This document shows positions 35,168-35,653 of a DNA stretch of 35,653 nucleotides, one piece after another. This DNA comes from Ruminococcus sp. (GTDB taxonomy: Bacteria > Bacillota > Clostridia > Oscillospirales > Acutalibacteraceae). Location: positions 1 to 35,653 of the forward strand of contig JAFLSM010000023.1 of NCBI GenBank assembly GCA_022510955.1, read 5' to 3'. Numbering within the stretch: position 1 is the stretch's first letter; each line of letters begins with the position of its first letter. The translations under genes were made by a program, and so were the position numbers. Under the pieces are notes generated by a model. It did not search any database, had not been told where the DNA came from, and saw only the letters and a program-made list of their open reading frames with translations.

Positions 35168-35566
35168 AAAAGAAATGAAATTCTTGTTTGGCATTCTGTT
35201 TAACATATGCTTATTGATTTTTTCAGTATTATTATTTATTGATATAAGCATTTTATCAAATATATTTTTGTTTTTCTTTGTTTTCAGCCTGTAATTCCAT
35301 TTTACAACTACTACAAATCAGAAAATGTAAGGCAACTTGTCTTATTTAACGGACTGCTTGTTTTTTCAAATATTTTTCCAATTATTTTAATAAAATTATA
35401 CTATGAGTTTATATATAAAAGTATTCAACACGAACTAAGCTGGGGAGCAGTATCCACTGAAATCGGATATATTGTATTTTTCTGGCTATTATTAATAATT
35501 ACAGCAATCGTTTTGATAGAATGTATTGTATCATTAATTAAATATATGAGAAAAAACAGCCGGTGA
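35160..35566 (+). pseudogene. Frameshifted small membrane protein, paralogue of the preceding gene
   Basis: An ATG at 35160, with AGGTGG upstream, opens a 44-residue frame (MNKKEMKFLFGILFNICLL) that stops at 35292-35294. A second frame, shifted by one base, runs from there to TGA at 35564-35566 but has no ATG, GTG or TTG before its first conserved part. Adding one T to the T-run at 35281-35284 joins them into one protein of about 135 residues with four helices, ending LIKYMRKNSR. The joined product parallels the preceding protein (KSENVRQLVL...YKSIQHELSWG). It is either a mutation, a sequencing error in a homopolymer, or phase-variable slippage. Confidence 0.65.
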
Positions 35567-35600
35567 GCTGCATCTATCCGAGTAGACAGCAACATATAAA

Positions 35601-35653
35601 GGCTCTATGTCAATAGTTGGGGTAAACCCGAAAAAAGAATTTTACAAGCGATG
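35601..35653. other. Possible insertion-sequence end or start of a further gene
   Basis: The last 53 bases begin GGCTCTATGTCAATAGTTGG, which resembles terminal inverted repeats of some ISL3-type elements from memory, and are more GC-balanced than the DNA before them. The same stretch has an open frame from ATG 35608 (MSIVGVNPKKEFYKR) with AAAGG a few bases upstream, so a gene start is equally possible. The window ends before this can be settled. Confidence 0.25.

Noticed and set aside
1..35653. CRISPR arrays, tRNA or rRNA genes, and toxin-antitoxin or phage-defence operons
   Set aside because: No regularly spaced repeats, no tRNA-like cloverleaf or rRNA sequence, and every long frame is accounted for by the genes listed.

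Overview
The window is low-GC, densely packed DNA from an anaerobic Gram-positive bacterium, most likely a gut clostridium of the Ruminococcus/Oscillospirales type. The signs are strong GGAGG ribosome-binding sites, frequent TTG/GTG starts, TTGACA-17-TATAAT promoters, oxygen-sensitive tyrosine-dependent ThiH in place of ThiO, a short ThiC, a cohesin-like surface protein, BspA-type leucine-rich repeats and a V/A-type ATPase operon. This assignment is an inference from gene content; no rRNA or tRNA gene is present to confirm it.

Layout. 1-716: the 3' end of a large serine recombinase, probably the edge of an integrated element to the left. 638-7614: a symmetric surface-sensing locus, with a leucine-rich-repeat lipoprotein gene, two paralogous response regulator/histidine kinase pairs arranged tail to tail, and a cohesin-like membrane-anchored protein gene. 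Each regulator gene is divergent from one surface-protein gene. 7650-14988: a nine-gene thiamine operon on the minus strand (thiS-thiF-thiG-thiH-tenI-thiE-HAD-thiD-thiC), preceded by a near-consensus promoter, a TPP riboswitch and its terminator. It carries both the pyrimidine and the thiazole branch plus the joining enzyme; the last step to thiamine diphosphate is not encoded here. 15062-17031: a lipoprotein cyclophilin and a HAD hydrolase in one operon. 17169-25746: housekeeping genes, namely an S1-domain RNA-binding protein, rmuC, prfB, a RING/zinc-ribbon membrane protein with galU, a PHP-family histidinol-phosphatase-like gene, and the UPF0237 (ACT)/UPF0210 pair.

25809-34600: a complete V/A-type ATPase operon in the order G/H-C-I-K-F-E-A-B-D. 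A and B form the catalytic head, D and F the rotor axle, C the link to the K ring, E and G/H the peripheral stalks, and I the membrane stator. Three intercistronic stem-loops without U-tracts lie inside the operon. 34656-35653: a promoter embedded in the ATPase terminator drives two small four-helix membrane proteins that look like tandem paralogues, the second broken by a one-base frameshift. The last ~50 bases resemble the end of an insertion sequence or the start of another gene.

Most of the window is well-understood core metabolism. The less explained parts are the mirrored two-component/surface-protein locus, the promoter-plus-terminator unit with no gene after galU, a possible tiny membrane peptide between rmuC and prfB, the stem-loops inside the ATPase operon, and the small membrane-protein pair at the right edge.
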